64,000 nucleotides of DNA from Chloroflexi bacterium TSY (GTDB taxonomy: Bacteria > Chloroflexota > Anaerolineae > Caldilineales > Caldilineaceae): assembly GCA_019217005.1 (NCBI GenBank), contig JAHBNG010000063.1, positions 16,052-80,051 of the forward strand. Direction: 5' to 3'. Of the stretch, positions 27,540-37,212 are shown piece after piece (the first letter of the stretch is position 1; each line of letters opens with the position of its first letter). A program made the translations under genes and the position numbers. The notes below the pieces were generated by a model. It did not search any database and was not told the origin of the DNA. It worked only from the letters and a program-made list of their open reading frames with translations.

Positions 27540-27686
27540 ATGAAGACTCTGCGGATCAACGGCGGGGAAATTACGCTTCAACTATCGCCAGCCCAGTGTT
27601 TTCTTTTGGCTAAGATTTGTCAGCAGGCATATGCCAGTGTTACCCGCATTCGAGGGTGCGTTGACGCAGTATTTAACATGGGATAG
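27540..27686 (+). pseudogene. Truncated copy of the conserved small ORF
   Basis: From ATG 27540 the frame begins MKTLRINGGEITLQLSPAQC and follows the 79-residue product at 52399 for about 32 residues (to QQAYA). It then runs into unrelated sequence and stops after 48 residues. GGAGG lies 11 bp upstream of the ATG. It is either a truncated copy or a variant with a new tail. Confidence 0.6.
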
Positions 27687-28282
27687 AATGACAGTCAAAT
27701 AGCATCAGTAGACTGCAACGCGGAGTGAGCACTCTGCAATGCGTAGCGGGTCGGCATGACAGCACGCCGCGCCATGTATGGCGACTCCGCTGCTATCTGC
27801 TGAGTGTTTGTGTCTGTATGGTACAAGACTGGCATACAATGGGATATCTCGTGAATCACGACCAACCACTAAGACCACTCGAAGAAATTGGCAATCAATG
27901 GTTTGTCAACCGCCAAAAGGAGCTTGACCTCTTTTGGGAATGGGGCAATAGCATCCCGTTAGGGGGACGTCATAGCATTGCCTTTGCTGGCCTGCGACGT
28001 ACAGGGAAAACAGCCATTCTGCATCGCGCCTTCAACCGCTTGTTCTATGAGCAGCAGCGGGTGCTGCCCATCTTTATGACATTTGAATCCTACTTGTATC
28101 GAGCTGAGTTGATCACGACCTATGAATTTGCCAGGGATTACTTGAGCGGCTATCTGCGCAGTTATTTTGCGTTTCGTTATCGGCGCCCCGAATTTCATAG
28201 AGATTTACCAGAATTGGGTGAATTAGAGCAATTCGCCGAGGACTTTCAAGATGAAATAGCGTTGAAGCTGTTTAATAGTTAC

Positions 28283-29714
28283 GGATCAATTGGATCTCAT
28301 GTGGTTGACAAGCCGGCCATGAATGGATAGTGCGAGCTAAATATCTTGTGTCAGTCGGATCATGAGGTACCGGTCGAAAATAAAATGATATAAAATAAGA
28401 TGTTATCCGAAACGAAGCGATTGAAAAAGGTGACATCGAGAATGACTTCATCAATAACGGTACCGCTAGATATCCCAGAAGTGGAAGTGTTAAGCAGCGA
28501 AATCACGTCTGAAAATCATTTATTGATTCGGGTGAAAGCACCCAAAACAACAGCATGTGGTGTATGCGGAGTTGAGATTGCGTGTACATTTGGCCATGGT
28601 CAAGAAATTAGCTTGCGCCATCTCCCAGTTTTGGGCTTGAGACCTACATCTTGATACGGCCCAAACGGGTCAATGTTTGTCGTGTCATTGTGACCCAACA
28701 ACGACTCAAATTGTGAGTTGGTATGAACAAAGAAGTCCTCATACACAAGCGTATGATGAATACCTGGTCATGCAACTAATCAACAGTACAATCGAAGATG
28801 TAAGCCTCAAAGAAGAAGTTGGGTACGATGCAGTCGTAGGCGCATTGAACCGTCTGATAGAGCCCAAAATCAACTGGGATGAAATCGACGAAATCGGTAC
28901 GTTGGGGATTGACGAAATCTCCAGAAGTAAGGGGCGCAAGAAATTTAGTGCGATCATTACAGCTCGTCAACCCAAGGTACGGATTCTTGGAGTTCTCCTG
29001 ATCGAAAAAAAAGACGGTTAAGGCATTCCTAGAAGAGATTCCTGAGAGACTACGCCCCACCATCAACTATTGCACCACCGACATGTGGGAGGGCTATATC
29101 AATGCGATTGATGAATTTATCAATGAGAATGATGATGTGAATGCATCTCCTGTTGTTGACCGATTTCATGTTGCTCAGAACTATCGAGATGACTTTGACG
29201 ACCTCCGAAAAAAGGAACTCAGACGCTTGAAAAAAGAACTGCCTCCTGAAACTTATGACCAAGATTGCAAAGGAATGCTCTGGATCTTACGCAAAAATCA
29301 CTCGGCTCTCAATCCTGAAGAGCGGCAGGAGCTTAGACGTTTGTTTGCTCATTCACCAGCCCTTCATCAGGCCTATACCTTTCGAGAAGAATTGACCGCC
29401 ATCTTCAACCAGGAACTCTCTGTTGCCCAAGCTGAACATCGCCTTGAGGCTTGGATTCGCAAAGTTGAACGTTCCTCCCTTGATAACTTTGATGGCTTTA
29501 TCAAAACCCTGCGCAACCACTGGCAATCCATTGTCAACTATTTTGACCAACGCATCAACAGTGGTTTTGTTGAAGGTCTCAATAACAAGATTAAGGTCAT
29601 CACTCGTCGATGCTATGGCATTCGCAATGTCTCTTCTCTTTTTCAACGTATTTGGCTCGATCTCCATGGCAAAGAACGTTTTTCCCTGTCAACCACATGA
29701 GATCCTGATCAGCC
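28283..29714 (+). mobile_element. ISL3-family insertion sequence, 1432 bp
   Basis: The 8-bp duplication ATAGTTAC (28275-28282 and 29715-29722) defines the ends, as expected for ISL3. The termini are related inverted repeats sharing GGATCTCATGTGGTTGACA after a variable outer 7-9 bp. Removing the element and one duplication joins LKLFNSY to KTTLNGKLSRY in frame in the host ATPase gene. Confidence 0.92.
28442..29700 (+). pseudogene. ISL3-family transposase with two frameshifts
   Basis: The three frames together read as an ISL3 transposase: an N-terminal zinc-finger region (CGVCGVEIACTFGHG), a central DDE part (EIDEIGTLGIDEISRSKGRK with the first Asp; YCTTDMWEGYINAI with the second) and the C-terminal FVEGLNNKIKVITRRCYG with the Glu. 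Frame changes occur near 28645 and at an eight-A run near 29004-29011. The last coding codons reach into the right terminal repeat. Confidence 0.88.
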
Positions 29715-30632
29715 ATAGTTACAAAACTACTTTAAACGGTAAACTGAGCCGCTATCCCTCATCTGATCTAGCCAGATGGGTGGTCAACGTGCCCAGAGCG
29801 CAGGCTGGCATCTACAATATGCCCACGGCGGTCTTTATCGACGAGTTTCAAATCCTGGCGGATGTCTATGATCCCGATCATGATCGCATCATTCCCGTCA
29901 CGAATTTTTATCAAAAACCGTCGGAGTCGCTCGTCGCGCCCATGATTGTTTCTGGTTCATCCGTTTCCCTCTTGTTGGGGCGGGCAACGGGTGGGGCGCT
30001 TTCCGGGCGTATGTCTAACAGAATCCTAGGTCCATTGGAAGAGGGTCATGCCGTTGCCTTGGTTACACGGCTGGGGAAACACCTGAATATACCCGTCACC
30101 GAAGAATTTGCCTATGCGATTTGGGACTTGACCAAAGGGTATCTCTATGCCATCGAAAGCTTGATGCGCAGCGAATCTCCGGCCACGGAGCGCTACCCAA
30201 ACCCCAAGGTGCTAGATGAAGTGGTTCGCTTTGAACTGACCCATCCGAATGGCTATCTCTTCAAACATTACAACGAAGAGTTCCTCAAATATAGCAAGCT
30301 CCTCAACGAGGGGCAGACGACCAAGAAGGTGATGTTTTGGGCCACACAATATCCCGATGTGCGGATTGAGGTCGAAGAGATTGCGGAGAAGATTGGAGAA
30401 GATCCGCAAGAGATCCATGAATCCTTGCAGAAATTAGAGCAGTTGGATGTCGTGCGGCGGGTCTCGCTGAGTCTTTTCAGTGGACCCACCGAGCCAATGC
30501 TCAAGCGCTTTATTACCTATCAACTTTACTTTCTGGTAAAGGCTTGAGTGACAAAGGGCAAACCGAAAGGGGCGGAAAAAAGAATCCACCCTGAAAAAAC
30601 GGGATAAAATGTAAAAATAGTGCTCGGCTAGT

Positions 30633-32148
30633 TTAAGCAGCGGCATTGAGGCGGCGATGAGCGAGAACGCCTTTAGGGAAATGGTGTGAAACCGAGGCCT
30701 TTTTCCGAAAGTCAGGGTCGAGTTGGTCAGGAGTTGGAAAAAGAGCACTCGAGAGAACACGGCGCAGCCTGCCGGGAGTGGATTGAGGCTCTCGATCCCA
30801 GTAGCCAGTCGGTATGGGAGGAAGAGAAGCGGCTAAATGGGAAAGAAGATTGCCAGCAAGCAGCCCCAGTTCAGGTAAGCGGAAACAAGCCTCATCGGCA
30901 TGAACAAATTGACGATGTAAGCCAATCATCTGCTTGGAAGCCAAGGGGGGATGTTCAACAGGCCAGCGTTCCAGGTAGACAAGATAAATGGTTTCAGGCT
31001 GCAAAGTCATAACGGTCGCCAAAACCAAAGGTGTGTTGTAGGCCGGATCCTGAATGACGTAAATCGAGTAGGTACGGTTGGCTGTATCCACCTTGGTTGT
31101 TCTGGGGACGAGATTGTGCCATGCTTGATAGCAAATCAGGCGACCACTATAGAGAAAGCGACCAGACGAGTCCGGAGTTGTAGCCTCGAGTCGCTTTCCC
31201 TTATAGCTGCGAGAGAGCGGACGCACAATATCACCATATTCAGGTGGTCTGCCTTTTTCTTTGCGTTTGGGGAACTCATTGCGGCGCACTGTGCAGTTAA
31301 TGGCTTCCCGCAGGACAAATCGGTCTATGCCGCTTTCTAGCATTTCTCTGATTGTAAACCCGGCATCGACCACCGCCACTTCGTCTGACTCCAGTGATTT
31401 CTTCGTCTCTTTCAGCAGCTTTTTCCGAAACTCACTTTCCTTTGTTCCAACCGTGCATCTCATGATTGCCTTGAGCAGTGGCACTCGCTTCCCGCCTATC
31501 TCCCCCGAGCTTATCATCACTCCAAAGATGAGCGCGGGCAATGCCCGACGAGCCGTTGAGTTATAGAGTCGGTTCACTTTCCCTTGCAGCTTCGGTCGCC
31601 AGAACCCTGTGATATCTATGCTTTTCACTCGGTACCCTTCTAACTTTTTTGCCTCCCATTCCCCTTTCCACTCCACTTCTTCTTGCCACGACCCCAGCAG
31701 ACTCAGTAGATCCAAATTTGGCGTTTTTGGCGATTTTCAGTCGAGATTGCAGGGATTTTGGAGTCATTTATTCAGATTTCGGTTACAGAAAACAACCTAT
31801 TTCATATCTGAAAATCGCCCAAATCTAACGCAAAAACTAGATATCGACCGGCAAATTTGTATTTATGTCAACTGTTTAGCCAGAATTCTCTCTCAAAACC
31901 TGAAATTTGGATCTACTGAGACTTGTGATATCCCATGATCCATATCGAAAGCTCCACCAGCTTCGCCGGAGCTCCTCATCTTCAAACCCGCTTTCTTTCA
32001 ATGCGCTATGGATTGCTCCTCGACTTTTCAGAAACGACCCATTCAGCATTGCCCACATCAGACGCATTACATTTACGTTTGTTCCCATCGGCGTTACTTG
32101 CAATACATTCATCAGTACTGCTATAGTTATTTCTGGCGCGGTTAGCAT
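30633..32148 (-). pseudogene. DDE-type transposase, interrupted by a MITE
   Basis: This is the same transposase as at 55959-57242 (start LTAPEITIAVLMNVLQVTPM), but the MITE at 31704-31918 splits it after the SWDIT region. A further difference is a local double indel: the other copy has ALPAHLWSDDKLGEIGG, while here the segment reads ALPALIFGVMISSGEIGG, destroying an acidic DD pair. It is doubly inactivated. The C-terminal block YLVYLERWPVEHPPLASKQM resembles the Y...R.P.E region of IS4-superfamily enzymes; I cannot name the family firmly. Confidence 0.85.
31704..31918 (+). mobile_element. 215-bp MITE, CAGTAGATCC family, copy B
   Basis: The ends are CAGTAGATCCAAATTT and AAATTTGGATCTACTG, with 5-bp duplications AGACT at 31699-31703 and 31919-31923. 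The uninterrupted site is visible in the other IS copy near 57010-57020 (CCCCAGCAGACTTGTGATAT), which proves the boundaries by comparison of empty and filled sites. The element lies within the transposase gene of IS copy 1. Confidence 0.97.
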
Positions 32149-32834
32149 TCCTTCCTCCTTTTTGGGTTCTCTACCTTTTGGATGAACTGCTAACCGCTTT
32201 TTGTCACATTTCTCACCTCATCTCTTTTCTTTTACCAGAAAGTAAAGATCAATATGATTTTGAAATTCGCAAACTTTCCTCTGAACAAGCAGCCGAGAAT
32301 ATCGAAAGCGGGGTGCGCGAAGAGTTAGGCAGGCAAAGCAATACGATTGGGCGATTTACTGAAATTGTGGTTGCGGCTGTGATGAAGGGATTCACCCGAG
32401 AAACGGTGGACGGTCCCGCCTACTTCTCAACCCCCAACCCAGTAACTGTTCCCAAATTTGATCATATCGAACACCGCTGGGGCGTGATTGCCGATGACGG
32501 TACGCAAGAGCTTGATCTGATTGGTGAATACCAGTTGTGGGACGGAGAGAGGGAAGAGTGGGCGACGGGTGCTTGGTTTGTGCAAGTCAAATATCGCAAA
32601 GAGAAAGCCAACAAGAGCCATGTCGAACGATTTCTCCAACAGATCGATGCCGTGCAAAGCATTAAAGAGTATGCCGAACAGAGCCATTGGTTTGTCTCTA
32701 AAGGTGGTTTCACCGAGCCAGCCAAGATGTCATTAGCAAAGTTGGGGTTCTATTCAACAGATTTGGTTCAATTTAACGCACTCGCCCGGGAATTTGGCTA
32801 TTTGGGCTTTCCAGAGAAGGTGGATGGATATTAG

Positions 32835-33276
32835 CAAGCCCTTGGGAGAATTTGCGATTAACGGGCCCCACAGTTGGCGGGAGTTGCCCAACAGCCGCGT
32901 ACAGGCGACTCGCTTCGCTGGTGTTCTGCGAGCGCCTCATACGGAGTGTTAGACTGAATGCGCAGGTGGGCAGGAAACAAGACCATTTTTGATGGATAAA
33001 TCGGGGTGGCTCAGAATTAGGTTTACACTTTTGATACATAGACAAAAATCTATATGAGGTCATTTTCTGCCTGAGCATGGCTCAAATTAGAAAATATAAA
33101 CATCTTTTCTCTTTGCAAAAATGTAAACCTAATTGTCCGCCTAAAATGAACCACCCCGATAAATCAACATACAAACCGTGGTCGAATGACTTGCCTTCTA
33201 ATGGGAATCCAACACAGACGAAGCAACCCAGAGACACAACATCACCAAACAGGAGATCACGAAACGGAGGATCATC
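32835..33276. other. Intergenic region after the split ATPase gene
   Basis: No gene is visible. The region contains one 155-bp MITE (33003-33157, listed separately). The remaining sequence up to the sugar isomerase start shows only its Shine-Dalgarno (GGAGGATC) just before 33277. Confidence 0.6.
33003..33157 (+). mobile_element. 155-bp MITE, GGGGTGG family, copy 1
   Basis: The ends are GGGGTGGCTCA and TGAACCACCCC, with a second inverted block ATTAGGTTTACA / TGTAAACCTAAT just inside. It is flanked by the 8-bp duplication GATAAATC (32995-33002 and 33158-33165). The second copy, in the opposite orientation and of the same length, is at 48618-48772. No protein is encoded. Confidence 0.95.
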
Positions 33277-34149
33277 ATGTCAACAAACATTCACTTTGCC
33301 ATGGGCGGCGCCATTTTCGGAGACTTCACTGAGAAGTCCGCCCAGCTGATCGCCAAGCACGGTCTGCCGGGCGTCGAACCATACCGCGGCTGGCTAACCA
33401 CTTGGCTCGACAGACCACAAGCGCTGAAAGAGCTCCTCGACGAGTATGGTATCCGGCTCATTACCGCCTCCAATGGTGGGCCAGGTCAGTCTACGGAGTT
33501 TATCGATCCGTCCAAGCGTGAAGAGACAGTCACCGACCACGTGACCTTCTGCCGCGATTTCCTGACCATCTTCGGCTGCACCCATTTCAAAATCAACATG
33601 GGAGGCCGCCCAGAGGATGGAACGACCGCTGAGGATATCAAAGCGATCGCAGAGACCGTGACAGAAATCGGCAAGCGAACGTTGGAGATGGGCGTAACCA
33701 TCGCCCCACACCCACATATCTGGGGACCGATCGAGCGGCCGGAGGAGGTTCGCGCCCTGCTCGATCAGACCGATCCGGATATCGTCTCCTGGATTCCCGA
33801 CACTGCACAACTCAACCTCGGCGGCGGCGATCCCGTTCAGCTGATCGACGATTACTACGACCGACTGGCCGCCGTCCACTGGAAGGATTCGAAGGCGTCA
33901 TATCGCGGCTATACCGGCCCGACACCGACGAAGGAGATGCACGCAGAGGAAATTCTATACAAGGGTCTAGGGGCTGGTGGCGTCGACCATCCAGCGATTT
34001 GGGTTATGCTGAATGAGCGCGGCTACGACGGCTGGATCACGCTCGATCTCGATCCGCCGCGTCCGAACGAAGGCGAAGGTTCGGTCGACGACAAAATCGG
34101 GATCAACTGCAGATATCTGAAGGAAAGGTTGCAGGTTCCACATCTTTAA
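33277..34149 (+). CDS. Sugar phosphate isomerase/epimerase-type TIM barrel
   Basis: This protein of 290 residues belongs to the xylose-isomerase-like barrel group (IolE/IolI-like). Candidate metal ligands lie in GVTIAPHPHIW, IVSWIPDTAQL, AAVHWKDSKA and WITLDLDP, the last replacing the more common Glu by Asp. The enzyme probably isomerises, epimerises or dehydrates a keto-sugar or inositol derivative; the exact substrate is unknown. It starts a plus-strand run with an enolase-superfamily dehydratase and an UxuA-like dehydratase, consistent with sugar-acid breakdown. Confidence 0.85.
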   Translation: MSTNIHFAMGGAIFGDFTEKSAQLIAKHGLPGVEPYRGWLTTWLDRPQALKELLDEYGIRLITASNGGPGQSTEFIDPSKREETVTDHVTFCRDFLTIFGCTHFKINMGGRPEDGTTAEDIKAIAETVTEIGKRTLEMGVTIAPHPHIWGPIERPEEVRALLDQTDPDIVSWIPDTAQLNLGGGDPVQLIDDYYDRLAAVHWKDSKASYRGYTGPTPTKEMHAEEILYKGLGAGGVDHPAIWVMLNERGYDGWITLDLDPPRPNEGEGSVDDKIGINCRYLKERLQVPHL

Positions 34150-34175
34150 TCTACCCTGGGCAGCCCGACAAATCC

Positions 34176-34375
34176 CTAGTTAGTAATAGTCCAAGTGTTC
34201 TTAGCCAAAGCCATCATTTTGCTGCCAGGACTTATGCAGCAAGTGCTGAATAATCTGGAAGTGGAGGCTGATACGCAGAAAATTTCTGGGTATTCCAGAT
34301 ATGCAGCAAGTGCGGTATAATTAGGATACGGCTTGACGGTAAGCTGGCTGATACTGGGAAAAAAATTGAGTAACT
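34176..34375 (+). repeat. Diverged 190-200 bp repeat, copy 1
   Basis: Blocks such as AGTGTTCTTAGCC, AGCAAGTGCTGAATAA, TGGAGGCTGATACGC, GAAAATTTCTGGGTA and GTATAATTAGG occur in the same order at 55151-55345. I judge identity roughly 70 percent by eye. There is no coding sequence. This copy fills the gap upstream of the enolase-superfamily gene and contains a TATAAT (34316-34321) without a clear -35 box. Confidence 0.7.
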
Positions 34376-34423
34376 AATCACAAGTGTACCGGGCTGGCCA
34401 CAGATTCGTGTCAGGTTGAGAAG

Positions 34424-35593
34424 ATGAAAGTCACTACAGTAAGAGTCCTGTCGGCTGATCGATTCAACTACGTCAGGGTTGAGACCGATGAGGGGATTTA
34501 TGGAGTTGGAGAGTTACACCCAGCGTCCGGCACCGGCGGAACACCTTTCCTGCCCATCGCCGGCGTTCGCTACTGTGCTGAATACCTCGTCGGCAAAGAC
34601 CCACTGCACATCGAGCGTCATTGGCAGCACATGTTCCGCAGAAGTCTGTTCAGAGGTGGTTCAGACATCATGGCGGCCATCGGCGCCATTGACATCGGTC
34701 TGTGGGACATCAAGGGCAAGGCGTACGGCAGGCCGGTTTATGAACTCCTTGGTGGCCCGACGAGAGAAAAGGTGCGGCTTTACACCCACCTTGGTGGTTC
34801 GACTCCTGCTGAACTAGCGGAACAGGCAAAGGCGCGGGTCGCAGAGGGATTCACGGCAGTTCGTCTGTACCCGTTCGGAGACTTCGGGCAGTCCGACTTT
34901 GAGGAAGGTTGCGGTTTGGAGAACATGAGTTTCACGGCGATGCAGCGCAATGCGGTCGAACGCGTCGGTGCGGTGCGAGACGCCGTTGGCCCCGACGTTG
35001 ATGTGATGATAGACGTGGTTAACAGATTGACCCCGGCTGAGGCCATTGCGGTGGGTCGATCGTTGGAGGAATTCAACCTCTACTTCTTCGAAGATCCGAT
35101 CGAGCCAGAGAACATGGACCAATGGGAGTACGTTGCGTCGAACGTGCCGATGCCGCTGGCCATGGGCGAACGGCTGTATACCATATACCAATTTCTGGAC
35201 TTGCTGAATCACAGAGGGGCGGCGTTTGTGCGGCCTGATCTTTCGCTTGCGGGTGGCATCACAAACGTCAAGAAGATCGCTGCAATAGCGGAGGCGAATT
35301 ACGCGGGCGTGGTGCCCCACAACCCGCTCTCTGCCGTGCTTACTGCAGCTTGCGTCCAGCTTGATGCGGCGACGCACAATATTCCGGTGCAGGAGTATCC
35401 GCCAGACGATGCAACCGGTGTGAAAGCTGATCTTGTGGATGAGCCGCTAATACGCGATGGCGGCTATCTACTGGTGCCTGATCGACCGGGAATCGGTATT
35501 GACCTGAACGAAGAGGCGTTCGCCAAGTACCCAACAGTGTCCTATGCCCGTCCACCGCTCATCAATCCCGACGGCAGCTTGCGTGAGTATTAG
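34424..35593 (+). CDS. Enolase-superfamily sugar acid dehydratase/racemase
   Basis: This protein of 389 residues is of the mandelate racemase/muconate lactonising group. Metal-binding acids occur in VDVMIDVVNRLT, NLYFFEDPIEPEN and PLAMGERLYT. The general base His is in YAGVVPHNPLSAV, which is the arrangement of the galactonate/gluconate-type dehydratases. The likely reaction is removal of water from an aldonic acid to a 2-keto-3-deoxy acid. Its neighbours, an isomerase barrel and an UxuA-like dehydratase, support a sugar-acid pathway. Confidence 0.88.
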   Translation: MKVTTVRVLSADRFNYVRVETDEGIYGVGELHPASGTGGTPFLPIAGVRYCAEYLVGKDPLHIERHWQHMFRRSLFRGGSDIMAAIGAIDIGLWDIKGKAYGRPVYELLGGPTREKVRLYTHLGGSTPAELAEQAKARVAEGFTAVRLYPFGDFGQSDFEEGCGLENMSFTAMQRNAVERVGAVRDAVGPDVDVMIDVVNRLTPAEAIAVGRSLEEFNLYFFEDPIEPENMDQWEYVASNVPMPLAMGERLYTIYQFLDLLNHRGAAFVRPDLSLAGGITNVKKIAAIAEANYAGVVPHNPLSAVLTAACVQLDAATHNIPVQEYPPDDATGVKADLVDEPLIRDGGYLLVPDRPGIGIDLNEEAFAKYPTVSYARPPLINPDGSLREY

Positions 35594-35621
35594 CACGTGG
35601 CATGGTTGGGCTCTCAAATAG

Positions 35622-35852
35622 ATGAATACAAATCGTCGTCCCAATTTCCTATGGATTAACATCCACGATGTAAGCGCGCGGCATCTCGGCTGCTATGGCG
35701 ATGCCTACGCCAAGACGCCGAACCGATCTGCTCGCCGTCACGGACCAGCATCTGCACCGGCATGCATCCCACCACACTCGGTACGCACCATCATCATGAA
35801 GTCGCCCCAGCAATGGTATGCCGTGCTCCACACGGCTACTAAGAACTCATGA
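35622..35852 (+). pseudogene. N-terminal relic of a sulfatase
   Basis: The frame starts like a sulfatase (RRPNFLWINIHDVSARHLGC, then YGDAYAKTPN) but loses homology after about 38 residues. A degraded active-site-like stretch (ACIPPHSVRTIIM) follows with missing bases. No catalytic domain remains. It lies 28 bp after the dehydratase gene, so a sulfatase was probably once part of this operon. Confidence 0.7.
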
Positions 35853-35919
35853 AGAGAATACTTGTCTAGCGGCCACCCTCGAGACAGTCCAGATTCAGTG
35901 ACACACAGGAGACAATCGC

Positions 35920-36844
35920 ATGAAAGAGATGATGTCCGTACCAGCCGACCAGGTATCCCCCCAACTGCGCTCCCTGTTTGACGAGGACCAGCCGCTTGCC
36001 ATTCGCTGCTTTGCTGTTTTGGATGGTTCTATCCGCGGGCAGATCTGGACAGATGATCTGGCCCAGCCCACTTGGGGTGCTGCCCAGGAATGGGCTTGGG
36101 GCACCTTGTTTCTGGCTGGGCAACCCTCTGCCAATCTGGTACACGATTTGATAGAGAAACTGCAACGAGACGGGGGTGTCGAACTCGGTCTGTGGCCTGA
36201 CCATCCCTACAACCAACTTCTCCCATCTGCTCCCGATGTCGATACATGGGAATTGGAATTCACCAACCGTCTATGGGGCACAGACCCAGCCCCCGATCTA
36301 GACGTACCTGCGGGTTGTGAGCTGCTACCCATCGATGCAACCTGGTTTGAACGTTGTCGCGACCGCGACGTTTACATCCGCTATTTTGGGAGTGCGGAGC
36401 GCACGTTAGAGATTACACGCAGTAGGATTTCTCAGAGGTAGAGCGTTCAAATGGCGAAAAAAGACGCAGTAGAGAATCTCGGACCATTTGGCCCGCTCGA
36501 GTCTGTTTTGACTGAGAAGTGCAGGATTATGTCTACTGCGTGTAATAGAGAACGCTTTCGGCTTTTGCCTGGTGAAAGGGGAGGAGCTTTTGTCAGAAGC
36601 ATTCGCTGCCGAAGCCGCATTGGGCATGATTGAATTAGGCACAATTACTGCCGAGTCCCATCGCCGACGTGGCTATGCCATGGTTTGCTGTGCTCAGCTT
36701 GTTCGGGAATGTGAGGCGCGCGGGTATCGCACCTACTGGAGTTGCGCCAAAGACAATCCCGGCTCGGCCAGACTGGCTCGCAAATTGGGTCACCAGACCG
36801 AAAGAGAGTATCGATTCTTAGCCTGGGATGCCCCCGACCAATAG
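35920..36844 (+). pseudogene. GNAT-type acetyltransferase split by a 135-bp element
   Basis: Reading stops soon after the insertion at 36412. Removing 36412-36550 (element plus one AGAG) joins SAERTLE to NAFGFCLVKGEELLSEAF in frame and gives a protein of 261 residues. The C-terminal half has the acetyl-CoA-binding pattern TITAESHRRRGYAM followed by KDNPGSARLARKLGHQ, typical of GNAT enzymes. Substrate unknown. Confidence 0.85.
36412..36546. mobile_element. 135-bp non-coding element with ATTACACGCAGTAG ends
   Basis: The terminal inverted repeats are ATTACACGCAGTAG and CTACTGCGTGTAAT (14 bp perfect), and there is a second inner complement around TTCTCAG / CTGAGAA. The flanking duplication is AGAG (36408-36411 and 36547-36550). 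It behaves as a MITE. I found no other copy in the window. Confidence 0.88.
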
Positions 36845-36905
36845 GTTTATGCCAACAAAAGTATAAAAGTTGAACTAACCGCGGATCAGATTAGGAGAAC
36901 ACAAT

Positions 36906-37061
36906 ATGCGAGCAGCAGTAGTACAGGATTTCGTCAACGACGTTGAGGTAGGTCATGTACCCGTTTCCCTCGATCGTACGTTCACTCTCGATGAAATTGT
37001 TGACGCCCATCGATACATGGAAGCAAACAAAGCGCGCGGCAAAATTGCTGTGTTGCCCTGA
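36906..37061 (+). pseudogene. Zinc-type alcohol dehydrogenase/quinone oxidoreductase relic
   Basis: The 51-codon frame joins an N-terminal piece (MRAAVVQDFVNDVEV) to a C-terminal piece (LDRTFTLDEIVDAHRYMEAN, then KARGKIAVLP) of medium-chain dehydrogenases. The whole catalytic and nucleotide-binding middle is gone, probably by an internal deletion. GGAGAAC precedes the ATG. Confidence 0.7.
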
Positions 37062-37212
37062 AGGCAGTGCCAGTTGAATTGGTTCTCGCATACAGCTAGC
37101 CCGGCTGTCTAACGAGGCTCGCAGACCGACACAAAGGGCGACTCGTGAACGTCAAGAAAATAAGCCGATATAAAAAGTTATAAGCGGGTGCGGTATAAAT
37201 GAAAGGACTCAC

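Larger units (their letters stand above)
27180..27640 (+). repeat. Leader/small-ORF repeat, copy X
   Basis: This segment is homologous to 50640-51047 (Y) and 52010-52500 (Z). The shared order is a promoter-like region, a hairpin, the block GAGGATGATCTAGCGACATT, a long palindrome of the TATACCACAAA family, GGTGAGGAAGGCCGCTTTTG, then GGAGGTTAGGATACA and an ATG. In this copy the small ORF is cut off after about 32 codons. Downstream is the broken ATPase-nuclease gene. Confidence 0.85.
30524..32247 (-). mobile_element. IS element copy 1 (about 1.5 kb plus a 215-bp MITE)
   Basis: The termini CTTTACTTTCTGGTAAA and the complement TTTACCAGAAAGTAAAG match those of the second copy at 55850-57341. The flanking duplication is ATCAA (30519-30523 and 32248-32252). 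Taking the element out joins FITYQ to YDFEIRKL in frame in the ATPase gene. Subtracting the MITE and its duplication leaves about 1504 bp. Confidence 0.9.
27839..32834 (+). pseudogene. ATPase with C-terminal nuclease-like domain, split by two ISs
   Basis: The host gene survives as three pieces: 27839-28282, 29723-30523 and 32253-32834. Each is a whole number of codons, and joined they give a continuous 608-residue protein. It has the archaeal-type ATPase Walker A GLRRTGKTA and Walker B AVFIDEFQIL. It is a paralogue of the intact gene at 38655. The C-terminal domain has ELDLIG ... VQVKYR, resembling a PD-(D/E)xK site with the Glu replaced by Gln. Insertions: ISL3-type at 28283-29714 and a 1.5-kb IS at 30524-32247 that itself carries a MITE. 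The leader repeat copy X lies directly upstream. Confidence 0.9.

Noticed and set aside
31561..31938. Coding frames running through the MITE
   Set aside because: They are translations of the non-coding element that appear at each copy.
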